From Flavobacterium turcicum (GTDB lineage: Bacteria; Bacteroidota; Bacteroidia; Flavobacteriales; Flavobacteriaceae), in NCBI RefSeq assembly GCF_011365745.1, contig NZ_JAAOBY010000004.1:189735-253734 (forward strand): 64,000 nucleotides of DNA, in the 5' to 3' direction. This document shows positions 29,397 to 38,288 of this stretch, piece by piece (position 1 is the stretch's first letter; each line of letters starts with the position of its first letter). The position numbers were made by a program, and so were the translations under genes. Below the pieces are notes generated by a model, which saw only the letters and a list, made by a program, of their open reading frames with translations, made no database searches and had not been told where the DNA came from.

Positions 29397-30290
29397 ATGC
29401 AAAAATTAATTTACACTGTAGTAATCGCTATCGCCTCTTTCTTGGGGTTGCAAGCGCAGGAGTTTCAAGGAATGGCTGTGTACGAGAGTAAAACCAGCAC
29501 TTCAGAAATGAAGACTCGTTTGGAAGGCAACAAAAATATGACGCCTGATATGCAAAAAATGATTGAAGAACGCATGAAAAAAATGTTCGAGAAAACATTT
29601 ATTCTCAATTTTAACAAGACGGCTTCTATTTATAAAGAAGAAGAAAAACTTGAGGCTTCGGCTCAAGGTGGTGGTTTTCGTATGATGTCAAGTTTTGCCG
29701 GTGGTGGCGGAACGTATTACAAAAACGTAAAAGACAAACAATACAGCAACGACAAAGAATTCATGGGAAAAGAATTTATGGTGAAAGATTCCTTAACTAG
29801 TTTGAATTGGAAAATGGAGGCAGAAACTCGTGTGATTGGTGGCTATACTTGTTACAAAGCAACCGCTATCAAAAAACCAAGTGCTACTGATTTTAGAAAC
29901 ATGCGTCCTCGTAAAGATGATGGTGAAAAGAAAGAAGGAGCAAAACCTACTGAGGAGAAAAAAACCAATTTCTTGGATGCCGTTGAGGTACCAAAAGAAA
30001 TTGTGGTTACCGCTTGGTATACTCCCGAAATTCCAGTGAGCCAAGGACCTGAGGGTTATTGGGGTTTGCCAGGATTAATCTTGGAGGTTAATGACGGACG
30101 CACCACTATTTTGTGTTCAAAAGTAGTTTTAAACCCTAAAGATAAAGTAGAGATTAAAGCCATTACCAAAGGAAAAGTAGTTTCTCAAAAGGAGTATGAC
30201 GATGCTGTGATGAAAAAAATGGAAGAGTGGAGAGAGATGAATCAAGGTCGCGGAGGAAATGGTGGTATGCAAATGCGTTTCGGAAATTAA
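29397..30290 (+). CDS. GLPGLI family protein (first of two)
   Basis: 297 aa with a signal peptide (about 1-20, LGLQAQ). The family signature YWGLPGLILEV sits near residue 220, preceded by TAWYTPEIPVSQGP. A low-complexity Met/Gly tail closes it (MNQGRGGNGGMQMRF). GLPGLI proteins are periplasmic or surface proteins of unknown role in Bacteroidota and often pair with TonB-like barrels, as here. The next paralogue begins 13 bases downstream. Confidence 0.9.
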   Translation: MQKLIYTVVIAIASFLGLQAQEFQGMAVYESKTSTSEMKTRLEGNKNMTPDMQKMIEERMKKMFEKTFILNFNKTASIYKEEEKLEASAQGGGFRMMSSFAGGGGTYYKNVKDKQYSNDKEFMGKEFMVKDSLTSLNWKMEAETRVIGGYTCYKATAIKKPSATDFRNMRPRKDDGEKKEGAKPTEEKKTNFLDAVEVPKEIVVTAWYTPEIPVSQGPEGYWGLPGLILEVNDGRTTILCSKVVLNPKDKVEIKAITKGKVVSQKEYDDAVMKKMEEWREMNQGRGGNGGMQMRFGN

Positions 30291-30303
30291 TTGAATTAAA
30301 AAT

Positions 30304-31140
30304 ATGAGAATTTCAATCATCAGTTTAGTTTGTTTGTTTATCGGACTTTATTCACAAGCGCAAGGATTTCAAGGTAAGGCAGAATACTTGTCTAAAATTA
30401 TTTTAAAAAAATCATCGGAGAGTGCTGACAAAGCCTCTGCTAAAGATGCAGCTTTTTCAGTGTCATTTAAAGAATTAATGAAATCGGCAAGTGAAAAAAA
30501 GTACTTGCTCACTTTTAATAAACAAGAGTGTCTTTATGAAGAAATACAAACGTTGGATAAACCTAAAGCGCCAAGTACAGGTATGGTAGTGAGTTTCTCA
30601 TTTTCGGGCGATGGGAAATCATATATAGATACAAAAGGAAAAATAAAAATTGTTGAAGATGAAATTTTTGGTAAAAAATTTTTAATTGTTGATGCACTTA
30701 CAAAACCAGAATGGAAGTTGGTAGATGAGACAAAAAAAATTGGTGATTATACTTGTTACAAAGCAGAAGTGGTTATTCCAGTAACTGAGAAACAAAAAAG
30801 TGACTATAAAGATTTCTTAAAGAAGCAAGAAAATAAAACTAGTCTTTTCCCTATGCAGGAGCCTAAAGACAAGGTTGTTACTGCATGGTACACTCCAGAA
30901 ATACCTGTAAGTCTTGGACCAAAAAACTACTGGGGTTTACCAGGATTAATTTTAGAGGTAAACGAGGGGGATTTGATTATGCTCTGCTCTAAAGTTACAT
31001 TGAGTAACAAAGAAGTAGCTGAAATTAAAAAACCAAACACAGGGAAAAAAGTCACGCAAGCACAATTTGATGTTCTAGAAAAAGAAAAAATAGATAGCAT
31101 GAAAGGCGATGGCGAGGCTGTTATAATCCAACGTAATTAA
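30304..31140 (+). CDS. GLPGLI family protein (second of two)
   Basis: 278 aa with a signal peptide (about 1-19, IGLYSQAQ). YWGLPGLILEV is present near residue 211. The same TAWYTPEIPVS context shows it is a tandem paralogue of the preceding gene. It lacks the Met/Gly tail. The outer-membrane receptor-like gene follows after 33 bases, so all three appear to be one operon. Function unknown. Confidence 0.9.
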   Translation: MRISIISLVCLFIGLYSQAQGFQGKAEYLSKIILKKSSESADKASAKDAAFSVSFKELMKSASEKKYLLTFNKQECLYEEIQTLDKPKAPSTGMVVSFSFSGDGKSYIDTKGKIKIVEDEIFGKKFLIVDALTKPEWKLVDETKKIGDYTCYKAEVVIPVTEKQKSDYKDFLKKQENKTSLFPMQEPKDKVVTAWYTPEIPVSLGPKNYWGLPGLILEVNEGDLIMLCSKVTLSNKEVAEIKKPNTGKKVTQAQFDVLEKEKIDSMKGDGEAVIIQRN

Positions 31141-31173
31141 TAAATTAAGTTTTACATTCCACACACTTTACCC

Positions 31174-33924
31174 ATGAAACAATTTTTTCTTTTTTTAATA
31201 TTTTTTGTTAGCTCAATTTCTTTTGCTCAATCAGTTAAATTAGAAGGTCTCGTAACTGATTCTAAATCGGGGCCTTTAGAAATGGCCAACGTAATGGCCG
31301 TGAATCAAACTACCAAAGCAATGGATGCTTATGCCATTACAACCGATAAAGGCAAGTTTATTTTAAACTTAAAAGCTAACACGACTTATGTTTTAAAACT
31401 AAGTTATCTGGGTATGCAAAATAAGGAAGTCACCATTGCTACACTTGCTCAAAATATGGTGCAAAATATCACCATGGAATCGGGTGGCATCGAACTTGAT
31501 GGTGTAGAAATTGTCCGCGAAATGCCAGTTTCTATAAAAGGGGATACTATTGTGTACAATACTGATTCGTTTAAAACCGGAGAAGAACGTAAGCTAGAAG
31601 ACGTTTTTAAAAAATTACCAGGTTTTGAAGTAACGGGTGACGGTCAAGTGCAAGTAGAGGGAAAAAAAGTGACCAAACTTTTTGTAGACGGAAAACCTTT
31701 TATGGAAGGGGACACGAAACTGGGTTCAAAAAATATTCCATCTGATGCAGTCGATAAAGTGCAAGTACTTCGTAATTTTAACGAGGTTTCGCAAATGAAA
31801 GGCCTTGAAAATAATAATGACGACATTGCTATTAATATCAAACTTAAAAAAGGTAAAGATAAATTTTGGTTTGGTGACGTAAGTGGCGGTTTGGCTAATG
31901 ATAAAGGATATATTTTTAACCCAAAATTGTTTTATTATTCGCCAAAAACAAGCATCAACTCTATTGTAAACCTTAATAACATTGGCGAAGTTTCATTGAC
32001 TTCGGCTGATTTTTTCAGAATAAATGGAGGCGCACGAAACACGATTGGTCGTAACGGTACTTCATTAACTCTTAATCGAAACTTTTTTGGTTTGTCAGGT
32101 GGTGATAATGTGGCCAAAGCGAGTGATAAATTTGGGACTATCAATATTAATCATTCGGTTTCTAAAAAATGGACATTGTCTGGTTTTGCGGCTTATTCAG
32201 CAACGTTCAACCAGTCTATTACCAATTCAGAACGCGGAATTTTTGAACCGAACACCACCAATATTGCGACTTTAGAAAACAGAAAAAACAATACCGAGTC
32301 TCGTAACAATGCCTTCATCTCTAAATTTGGTTCAAAATACAAAGCCAACGAGAACTTTCAATTGGATTATGATGCTTTTTTTAGAAAAAATGATCAGCAA
32401 GATGTAGATAATAGTCAAACTAATTTCACTTCTACTTCAAACGGGAATACGGTAACTAATAACAATACCGTAATTGCTTTTCAAAAACAAGCGCCAGCAT
32501 CGTTCAATCAGAGTTTGAATATGTTTTATACCCAAAATCCAAAATCGACTTGGGTATTAGAAATGCAACATCAATACGAGGATGAAGATCCTTTTTACAA
32601 TCCGCAGCTTTCGGTAAATCCATACCAAAATGCAAATTCAACAAACCCGAACGATCCAAGTGCAGTTTTTGTAAATGAAAATGCCCTAAACATACAGCAA
32701 TCTCGTTTCGTAAAAACCAATAAACTTGATGCCAAAGTTGACTATTTTTATCAAATCTCGAACAAAAGTATCTTGAATGTAACTGCAGGAAATACGAATG
32801 CTTACCAATCGTACAACTCGAGTATTTTGCAAATTCTTCAAGATAATTCAGTAAATCCGGTAGAGCAAGCAGCTTATAATAATGATGTGCGTTACTTATT
32901 TAACGATGCTTTTATAGGTTTGCATTATAAGTTTATCAGAGGCAAGTTTACTTTCAATCCTGGTTTTTCTTTGCACCAATACAATACTTCAAACGAGCAA
33001 TTTGCATCGCCATTCAAACTTAATTTCACTAGATTATTGCCTGATATGTTTGCACGTTGGGACTTGAAGAAGTCAGAAAATGTAACCTACAATTTCAACA
33101 TGCGTAACGGCTTTAATGATGTAAATGCTTTGGTTGAAGGATTTATTTTTACCAATTTTAACAGCTTGTCACGAGGAAATGCGCAATTAGAAAATTCATT
33201 AGTGACAAGCCACCGTTTGAATTATTCAAAGTACAACTTGTATAATTTTACTACGATTTTTGCAAACATCAGTTATACAACTACCAAAGATCCAGTCGTT
33301 AATGGAGTTTCTTTCCAAAGTATTTATTCAACCTCTGACCGTTTGAATTTAGATGCTGAAAACGAAAATTTAAACGGAAATTTGTTTTACTCTAAAAGCT
33401 TCAAAAAGTATTACAAAGTTACTGCTGGAGCCAATGCAGGTTGGAATCGCAATTTTGTTTTAAACAGAAGAGTTCAAGGTGGAGTGACTCAAGAATTCAT
33501 TCAAGGAATCGAAAATGTAAATCACTCTTACAACTTGGCTTTTGCAACGCAGTTCAAAAAATATCCAAACGTAGATTTGGGTTACCGCGTGAATTTTTCA
33601 GAGCAAGCAGCCAATAAATTCACCACTCAAACACCGACCGTAAAACTGAATTATTATTTCTTGAATGGTTTGAATGTTAATTGGGATTATGCCTTTAACC
33701 GATTTAAAAATGAAACTAATGGTGTATCAAACGATTTTAAAATCATGACTGCTAGTTTGAACTACATCAAGAAAGATGCAAAGTTTGAATACCGCATTCA
33801 GGCGAATAATCTTTTGAACACCCGTTCAAGATTGAACAACTCATTTAGTGTAAACGGTTTTAATGCCAATGAAAATATCATCCTACCTCGATTTGTAACT
33901 TTCATAGTGAAGTACAATTTGTAA
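31174..33924 (+). CDS. TonB-receptor-like outer membrane barrel with carboxypeptidase-like domain
   Basis: 916 aa. A signal peptide (about 1-18, SISFAQ) is followed by a CarboxypepD_reg-like domain (about 20-100), then a plug-like region (ERKLEDVFKKLPGFEVTGDG, VEGKKVTKLFVDGKPF) and a large barrel ending in FVTFIVKYNL. It belongs to the outer-membrane beta-barrel group that accompanies GLPGLI proteins. Cargo unknown. The strong terminator just downstream is shared with metK. Confidence 0.88.
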   Translation: MKQFFLFLIFFVSSISFAQSVKLEGLVTDSKSGPLEMANVMAVNQTTKAMDAYAITTDKGKFILNLKANTTYVLKLSYLGMQNKEVTIATLAQNMVQNITMESGGIELDGVEIVREMPVSIKGDTIVYNTDSFKTGEERKLEDVFKKLPGFEVTGDGQVQVEGKKVTKLFVDGKPFMEGDTKLGSKNIPSDAVDKVQVLRNFNEVSQMKGLENNNDDIAINIKLKKGKDKFWFGDVSGGLANDKGYIFNPKLFYYSPKTSINSIVNLNNIGEVSLTSADFFRINGGARNTIGRNGTSLTLNRNFFGLSGGDNVAKASDKFGTININHSVSKKWTLSGFAAYSATFNQSITNSERGIFEPNTTNIATLENRKNNTESRNNAFISKFGSKYKANENFQLDYDAFFRKNDQQDVDNSQTNFTSTSNGNTVTNNNTVIAFQKQAPASFNQSLNMFYTQNPKSTWVLEMQHQYEDEDPFYNPQLSVNPYQNANSTNPNDPSAVFVNENALNIQQSRFVKTNKLDAKVDYFYQISNKSILNVTAGNTNAYQSYNSSILQILQDNSVNPVEQAAYNNDVRYLFNDAFIGLHYKFIRGKFTFNPGFSLHQYNTSNEQFASPFKLNFTRLLPDMFARWDLKKSENVTYNFNMRNGFNDVNALVEGFIFTNFNSLSRGNAQLENSLVTSHRLNYSKYNLYNFTTIFANISYTTTKDPVVNGVSFQSIYSTSDRLNLDAENENLNGNLFYSKSFKKYYKVTAGANAGWNRNFVLNRRVQGGVTQEFIQGIENVNHSYNLAFATQFKKYPNVDLGYRVNFSEQAANKFTTQTPTVKLNYYFLNGLNVNWDYAFNRFKNETNGVSNDFKIMTASLNYIKKDAKFEYRIQANNLLNTRSRLNNSFSVNGFNANENIILPRFVTFIVKYNL

Positions 33925-33945
33925 GCTTCATTTAACTTAAAAAGC

Positions 33946-33982
33946 AAAGGGGATTTAGTTGTAGCTAAATCCCCTTTTTTTA
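33946..33982. terminator. Bidirectional terminator
   Basis: AAAGGGGATTTAG / CTAAATCCCCTTT stem with a short loop and T run, between convergent receptor and metK genes. Confidence 0.9.
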
Positions 33983-34001
33983 TAAACTATGTTTTGTTTT
34001 T

Positions 34002-35252
34002 TTACAAACCAAAAGCAGCTTTTACTTGATCTACAAAATCTAATTTTTCCCAAGTAAACAATTCTACTTCAACTGTTTTTGTTAATCCACCAGGAGCAGA
34101 GAAAGTCTTAGTTACGGTTTCAGGAGTACGTCCCATGTGTCCGTATGCAGCAGTCTCGCTGTAAATTGGGTTTCTTAATTTCAATCGTTGTTCGATGAAG
34201 TACGGACGCATATCAAAAATAGCTTCTACTTTTTTAGCGATTTCACCATTGGTCATATTCACTTTTGAAGTTCCATAAGTATCAATAAAAATACCCATTG
34301 GTTTAGCTACACCAATTGCGTATGATACTTGTACCAAAATCTCATCAGCAACACCCGCTGCAACTAAATTTTTAGCAATATGACGTGTTGCATAAGCAGC
34401 AGAACGGTCTACTTTACTTGGATCTTTTCCAGAGAAAGCACCACCACCGTGAGCTCCTTTTCCTCCGTAAGTATCCACAATGATTTTTCTTCCTGTAAGT
34501 CCAGTATCTCCGTGAGGTCCTCCAATTACGAATTTGCCTGTTGGGTTAATGTGATACTGAATAGCATCGTTAAACAAATGAGCATGCTCAGGATTTTTAG
34601 CAATGATTCTTGGGATCAATATCTCGATAATATCTTTTTTGATTTTAGCAAGCATAGCAGCTTCTTCATCAAAATCATCGTGTTGTGTCGAAATAACAAT
34701 CGCATCAATACGAGTTGGTTTGTTATCGTCGCTGTATTCTAAAGTTACTTGTGATTTAGCATCAGGACGTAAATACGTTATTTCGTTATTCTCACGACGT
34801 AAAACAGCTAATTCTTGCAATAATTTATGAGATAAATCAAGTGCCAATGGCATGTAATTTTCAGTCTCGTTTGTTGCGTAACCAAACATCATTCCTTGGT
34901 CACCAGCGCCTTGCTCTTCTTTGCTTGCTCTGTCAACACCTTGATTGATATCAGCAGATTGTTCATGAATAGCCGAAAGAATACCGCATGAATTAGCTTC
35001 AAACATGTACTCACTTTTTGTGTAACCAATTTTTCGAATGACTTCGCGTGCAATATTTTGCACGTCTAAGTATGTATTTGATTTAACTTCTCCAGCCAAA
35101 ATAACTTGACCAGTAGTTACTAAAGTTTCACAAGCTACTTTTGATTCAGCATCAAATGCTAGAAAGTTATCAATTAATGCGTCTGAAATTTGATCTGCAA
35201 TTTTGTCTGGATGTCCTTCGCTCACAGATTCTGACGTAAATAAATAGGCCAT
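34002..35252 (-). CDS. metK: S-adenosylmethionine synthetase
   Basis: Makes SAM from methionine and ATP in the cytoplasm. At 416 aa it is normal. It shows [19 protein letters not shown] (residues about 14-32), [29 protein letters not shown] and [19 protein letters not shown]. The roughly 170-base 5' leader on the minus strand holds a SAM-II-like aptamer, so repression by its own product is expected. It is divergent from metY, with about 650 bases of regulatory DNA between. Confidence 0.98.
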   Translation of the reverse strand: MAYLFTSESVSEGHPDKIADQISDALIDNFLAFDAESKVACETLVTTGQVILAGEVKSNTYLDVQNIAREVIRKIGYTKSEYMFEANSCGILSAIHEQSADINQGVDRASKEEQGAGDQGMMFGYATNETENYMPLALDLSHKLLQELAVLRRENNEITYLRPDAKSQVTLEYSDDNKPTRIDAIVISTQHDDFDEEAAMLAKIKKDIIEILIPRIIAKNPEHAHLFNDAIQYHINPTGKFVIGGPHGDTGLTGRKIIVDTYGGKGAHGGGAFSGKDPSKVDRSAAYATRHIAKNLVAAGVADEILVQVSYAIGVAKPMGIFIDTYGTSKVNMTNGEIAKKVEAIFDMRPYFIEQRLKLRNPIYSETAAYGHMGRTPETVTKTFSAPGGLTKTVEVELFTWEKLDFVDQVKAAFGL

Positions 35253-35310
35253 AAGTTTTATTATTTTATAAAATTAAGCGAGAAAAAATAATTGCTGAAA
35301 AGGTCTAAAG

Positions 35311-35413
35311 GAGAGTTCCTGCTTTAGCATTTTTTTACTGAAAATTATTCAGTATTCACAATGAATTGATTTCATTATGAAGAGGTTGCAATCAGTTCAA
35401 ATTTTTCCTCTTG
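35311..35413 (-). promoter_or_regulatory. SAM-II-like riboswitch in the metK leader
   Basis: Read on the minus strand: stem AAGAGG (35412-35407) and CCTCTT (35385-35380) encloses AATTTGAACTGATTGCAA. Two small hairpins come next, then AAAAAAATGCTAAAGCAGG (ending at 35318). This matches the SAM-II order as I know it: P1, an L1 with AUUU, the AACCG-AUUGCA segment, then AAA..GCUAAA..GG forming the pseudoknot. CTG in the loop can pair with CAG downstream, replacing the CC/GG pairing of the classic version. The two extra hairpins make the connecting loop longer than in alphaproteobacterial examples. SAM-I features are absent. Confidence 0.7.
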
Positions 35414-35423
35414 TATTTGGGTG

Positions 35424-35453
35424 CAAAGGTATGAAACCATTTTGAATTGCAAA
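35424..35453 (-). promoter_or_regulatory. metK promoter
   Basis: On the minus strand TTTG, an 18-base spacer, then TACCTTTG, a full match to the flavobacterial -33/-7 pattern. Transcription would start near 35418, just ahead of the SAM-II-like element. Confidence 0.75.
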
Positions 35454-35537
35454 TTAAACTTTTGTTTTTTTTAAATTTATTATGACGTTTTTAACTAACT
35501 CTACTAATTCTATAGAATTTATATAAATAAATTGATT

Positions 35538-35573
35538 TTTGCTTTGTAGTTTAAAAAATAGTTTGCACTTTTG
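35538..35573 (+). promoter_or_regulatory. metY leader promoter
   Basis: Two overlapping readings fit the flavobacterial pattern: TTTG (35538), 17 bases, TAGTTTG (35559), or TTTG (35543), 19 bases, CACTTTTG (35566). Either starts transcription near 35575-35580, giving a leader of roughly 320 bases before metY. Confidence 0.55.
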
Positions 35574-35579
35574 CCTCGT

Positions 35580-35666
35580 CAAAAAGTAATTAACTGAATT
35601 GAATCGCTTGTAAACAAGGGTTTTATAGCTCCTTTAAATTACAAGCTGGATCGATTACTGTTTTTG
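35580..35666 (+). promoter_or_regulatory. Structured leader RNA ahead of the metY uORF
   Basis: Nested pairings: CAAAAAGTAAT (35580-35590) with ATTACTGTTTTTG (35654-35666, one bulged base), GCTTGTAA (35606-35613) with TTACAAGC (35639-35646), and AAGG (35616) with CCTT (35631). Together they form a long hairpin with asymmetric internal loops. I cannot match it to a known aptamer. It could be a ligand sensor, a stability element, or a fold limiting access to the uORF start 20 bases downstream. Confidence 0.45.
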
Positions 35667-35685
35667 GGTTATAAATAATTAAGAG

Positions 35686-35772
35686 ATGCGAAGTTTGGAA
35701 AATATAATGTTGGTTTGTTGTATGATGCGTATGTGCGTCGAGTTTCGTTATTCCCAAAAGAAAAAGATTTAA
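35686..35772 (+). CDS. Met/Cys-rich leader peptide (28 aa) upstream of metY
   Basis: ATG to TAA, 28 residues, with the run MLVCCMMRMC at positions 8-17: four internal Met and three Cys codons within ten residues. It ends EFRYSQKKKI. Codons 22-25 (TATTCCCAAAAG, 35749-35760) are complementary to the 5' arm of the terminator 39 bases downstream. The peptide is too short for the usual gene finders. Codon content, position and alternative pairing point to a ribosome-stalling attenuator sensing charged tRNA-Met or tRNA-Cys. Its translation is inferred, not shown. Confidence 0.75.
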   Translation: MRSLENIMLVCCMMRMCVEFRYSQKKKI

Positions 35773-35794
35773 TCTTTATTATAGTTTGACTATG

Positions 35795-35829
35795 AACCCT
35801 TTTGGAAACGAATCCAAAAGGGTTTTTTT
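35795..35829 (+). terminator. Attenuator terminator of metY
   Basis: AACCCTTTTGGA / TCCAAAAGGGTT, a 12-bp perfect stem with a six-base loop and seven T. It lies between the Met/Cys leader peptide and metY. Its 5' arm (CTTTTGG) can pair instead with CCAAAAG at 35753-35759 inside the leader ORF, which would form an antiterminator. Confidence 0.88.
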
Positions 35830-35901
35830 ATTCCAAAAAAATACAGTCAAATCACAAATCAAAATAGTAAAACAAAACTTCAACCTTTAAAAACTAAAAC
35901 T

Positions 35902-37194
35902 ATGAGCACACAAAAATTTGCAACTAATGCACTACACGCAGGGCACGACGTAACAACAACCGCAGGAACCAGAGCAGTTCCTATTTATCAAACAAGTTCT
36001 TATGTTTTTAATAATTCAGACCATGCTGCCAATTTATTTGGACTTTCTGAAGCGGGATACATTTATACTCGATTAAACAATCCTACGAATGCTATTTTGG
36101 AACAACGATTGGCAACTTTAGAGGGAGGAATTGGAGCGGTTGTTACGGCCTCAGGAGCCTCAGCGATTTCAACAGCTTTGTTGGTCTTATTAAAAGCAGG
36201 TGATCATATTGTAGCATCGAATAGTTTGTATGGTGGAACTTACAATTTATTGAAAGTAACTCTCCCAAGACTAGGTATTACTACAACTTTCATAGACCCC
36301 ACAAATCCCGAAAATTTTACTAGCGCTGCTCAAGAGAATACAAGAGCTTTTTTTGTAGAAAGTTTGGGTAATCCAAAGTTAGATGTATTGAATCTTAAAG
36401 CAATTTCTAAAGAGGCCAAATCATTTAAAGTGCCGTTAATTGTTGATAACACTGTAGCGTCACCTTATTTGTTAAATCCAATCGAACATGGAGCAGATAT
36501 TGTAATCCACTCCTTAACAAAGTATATTTCAGGTAATGGAACATCTTTAGGAGGAGTTATCATCGATGCAGGAAAATTTGATTGGAGTAATGGCAAATTC
36601 CCTGAATTTACAGAACCATCTGCAGGTTACCATGGTCTAATATATCATGAAGCATTTGGGAATGCCGCTTTTATTGCCAAAGCTCGAATTGAAGGATTGC
36701 GCGATTTTGGGGCGGCTTTGAGTCCGTTTAATGCCTTTCAAATTATTCAAGGATTAGAAACTTTAGAAATCCGAATCACAAGACACAGTCAAAATGCCTT
36801 AGAATTAGCCCAGTGGTTAGAGCAGCAAGAGGAAGTAGCTTGGGTGAATTATCCTGGATTAAAATCTAGTAAGTACTATCTCTTAGCCCAGGAATACTTA
36901 CCAAAGGGGCAGAGTGGCGTGGTTACTTTTGGTTTAAAAGGAGGATTTGAAGCGGCTAAAAAAGTAGCTGATGAAACTAAAATATTCTCTCTTCTTGCTA
37001 ATATTGGCGACACCAAATCATTAATTATTCATCCGGCAAGTACAACACACCAGCAATTATCTGAAGAGGAGCAAATTGCTACAGGAGTTTCTAAAGATTT
37101 AATTCGACTCTCTGTAGGCTTAGAAGATATAATTGATTTGAAAGCTGATTTGAAAGCTGTCTTTGAAACCATTAAAGCGCCGCATCTAGCTTAA
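35902..37194 (+). CDS. metY: O-acetylhomoserine sulfhydrylase
   Basis: PLP enzyme joining sulfide to O-acetylhomoserine to give homocysteine, 430 aa. It belongs to the Cys/Met-metabolism PLP family: YTRLNNPTNAILEQRLATLE, ASGASAIST, the PLP lysine in VIHSLTKYISGNGTSLGG (about residues 198-215) and SLLANIGDTKSLIIHPASTTH. The sulfide comes from the cys operon of this window, and the acetylhomoserine from metX. It is preceded by the Met/Cys attenuator and followed by a strong terminator, beyond which metX1 begins. Confidence 0.95.
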   Translation: MSTQKFATNALHAGHDVTTTAGTRAVPIYQTSSYVFNNSDHAANLFGLSEAGYIYTRLNNPTNAILEQRLATLEGGIGAVVTASGASAISTALLVLLKAGDHIVASNSLYGGTYNLLKVTLPRLGITTTFIDPTNPENFTSAAQENTRAFFVESLGNPKLDVLNLKAISKEAKSFKVPLIVDNTVASPYLLNPIEHGADIVIHSLTKYISGNGTSLGGVIIDAGKFDWSNGKFPEFTEPSAGYHGLIYHEAFGNAAFIAKARIEGLRDFGAALSPFNAFQIIQGLETLEIRITRHSQNALELAQWLEQQEEVAWVNYPGLKSSKYYLLAQEYLPKGQSGVVTFGLKGGFEAAKKVADETKIFSLLANIGDTKSLIIHPASTTHQQLSEEEQIATGVSKDLIRLSVGLEDIIDLKADLKAVFETIKAPHLA

Positions 37195-37218
37195 CAATTT
37201 GTTGTTTTTTGACTATAA

Positions 37219-37258
37219 AACTACCTTAGTTGTATTTTTTTTCTGAGGTAGTTTTTTT
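37219..37258 (+). terminator. Terminator between metY and metX1
   Basis: AACTACCTTAG / CTGAGGTAGTT stem (one G-T pair), 13-base T-rich loop, then a T run. It ends 29 bases before the metX1 ATG, so metX1 is either read through or has its own promoter, which I do not see. Confidence 0.85.
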
Positions 37259-37286
37259 AAAAATTAACGGTATAAAAGTATTCAAA

Positions 37287-38288
37287 ATGAAAAATTTAGA
37301 AAAAATAGATCTCTTTAATTTTGATTTGGAAATAGGGAAACAAAAGGCTTATCTACCCTTGTATTATCAAGTGTTTGGTCAGCCACTGGGTACAGCTCCC
37401 GTGGTGGTTGTCAATCATTCCTTGACAGGGAATTCAACGGTTACTGGAGAAAATGGTTGGTGGAGTGGAGTAGTTGGAGAACATAAGCCTGTTGATACGG
37501 ATTGTTTTACGATTATCGCTTTTAACATCCCCGGTAATGGATTTGAAGACGTATCGGTTAACCGCCTCGATAATTACCGCGATTACAGTATTCGCGATAT
37601 TGCGAGAATTTTTTGGGAAGGCTTATTTTTTTTAAAAGTTGATCACGTATTCGCAGTTATTGGAGGTAGCCTTGGCGGCGCAATCGCTTGGGAGATGGCT
37701 GTTTTGCAGGGAGATAAAATTGATAATTTGATACCTATTGCTACCGATTGGAAAGCTACTGATTGGGTAATTGCAAATGTTTTGATTCAAGACCAAATAC
37801 TTAATAATTCCGATGATCCAATTGTTGATGCACGTTTACATGCTACATTATTGTATCGAACTCCTGAATACGTTAATAAAAGGTTCCAAAGAAATAAATT
37901 GGACGATACTTCTATTATGCAAATCGAAAATTGGTTACTTAATCATGGTTTCAAGTTAAAAGAAAGGTATCGTTTAGCATCTTATAAATTGATGAATTAT
38001 TTGCTGAAAACGAATGATATTACTAGAAATAGAAAAGATTTTTTGACTGTTACAGGCGAAATTCAAGCTAATATCCATCTTGTAACTGTTGATACTGATT
38101 ATTTTTTTGTTGCAGAAGAAACTCGTAAAACGTACCGAGAATTAATAAACAAGAAACAAAATGTTTTTTATCATCAAATTCAATCCATTCATGGGCATGA
38201 TGCCTATTTAGTTGAGTTCAATCAATTATCGGATATTTTGAAACCTATTTTTAACTACCAAACTGAGAAAAAATATGTCAACGCTTAG
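37287..38288 (+). CDS. Homoserine O-acetyltransferase-like alpha/beta hydrolase, paralogue 1
   Basis: A 333-aa MetX-type alpha/beta-hydrolase. The nucleophile elbow GGSLGGAIAWEMA (Ser at about residue 126), the acid in TVDTDYFFVA and the histidine in SIHGHDAYLVE form a complete triad, and VNHSLTGNS supplies the oxyanion region. I start at the ATG at 37287 (MKNLEKIDLFNF); a frame open from 37230 would begin inside the terminator. It is clearly paralogous to 41718-42686. It overlaps the dehydrogenase-like gene by 14 bases, so their products are probably made in step. Confidence 0.85.
   Translation: MKNLEKIDLFNFDLEIGKQKAYLPLYYQVFGQPLGTAPVVVVNHSLTGNSTVTGENGWWSGVVGEHKPVDTDCFTIIAFNIPGNGFEDVSVNRLDNYRDYSIRDIARIFWEGLFFLKVDHVFAVIGGSLGGAIAWEMAVLQGDKIDNLIPIATDWKATDWVIANVLIQDQILNNSDDPIVDARLHATLLYRTPEYVNKRFQRNKLDDTSIMQIENWLLNHGFKLKERYRLASYKLMNYLLKTNDITRNRKDFLTVTGEIQANIHLVTVDTDYFFVAEETRKTYRELINKKQNVFYHQIQSIHGHDAYLVEFNQLSDILKPIFNYQTEKKYVNA

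Noticed and set aside
35253..35310. SAM-I riboswitch on metK
   Set aside because: The AGGGA...GAUGAA...GCAACC pattern of SAM-I is absent; the leader fits SAM-II better.
37219..37286. Longer N-terminus for MetX1 from 37230
   Set aside because: It would start inside a terminator hairpin and add residues unlike MetX; the ATG at 37287 fits the paralogue.
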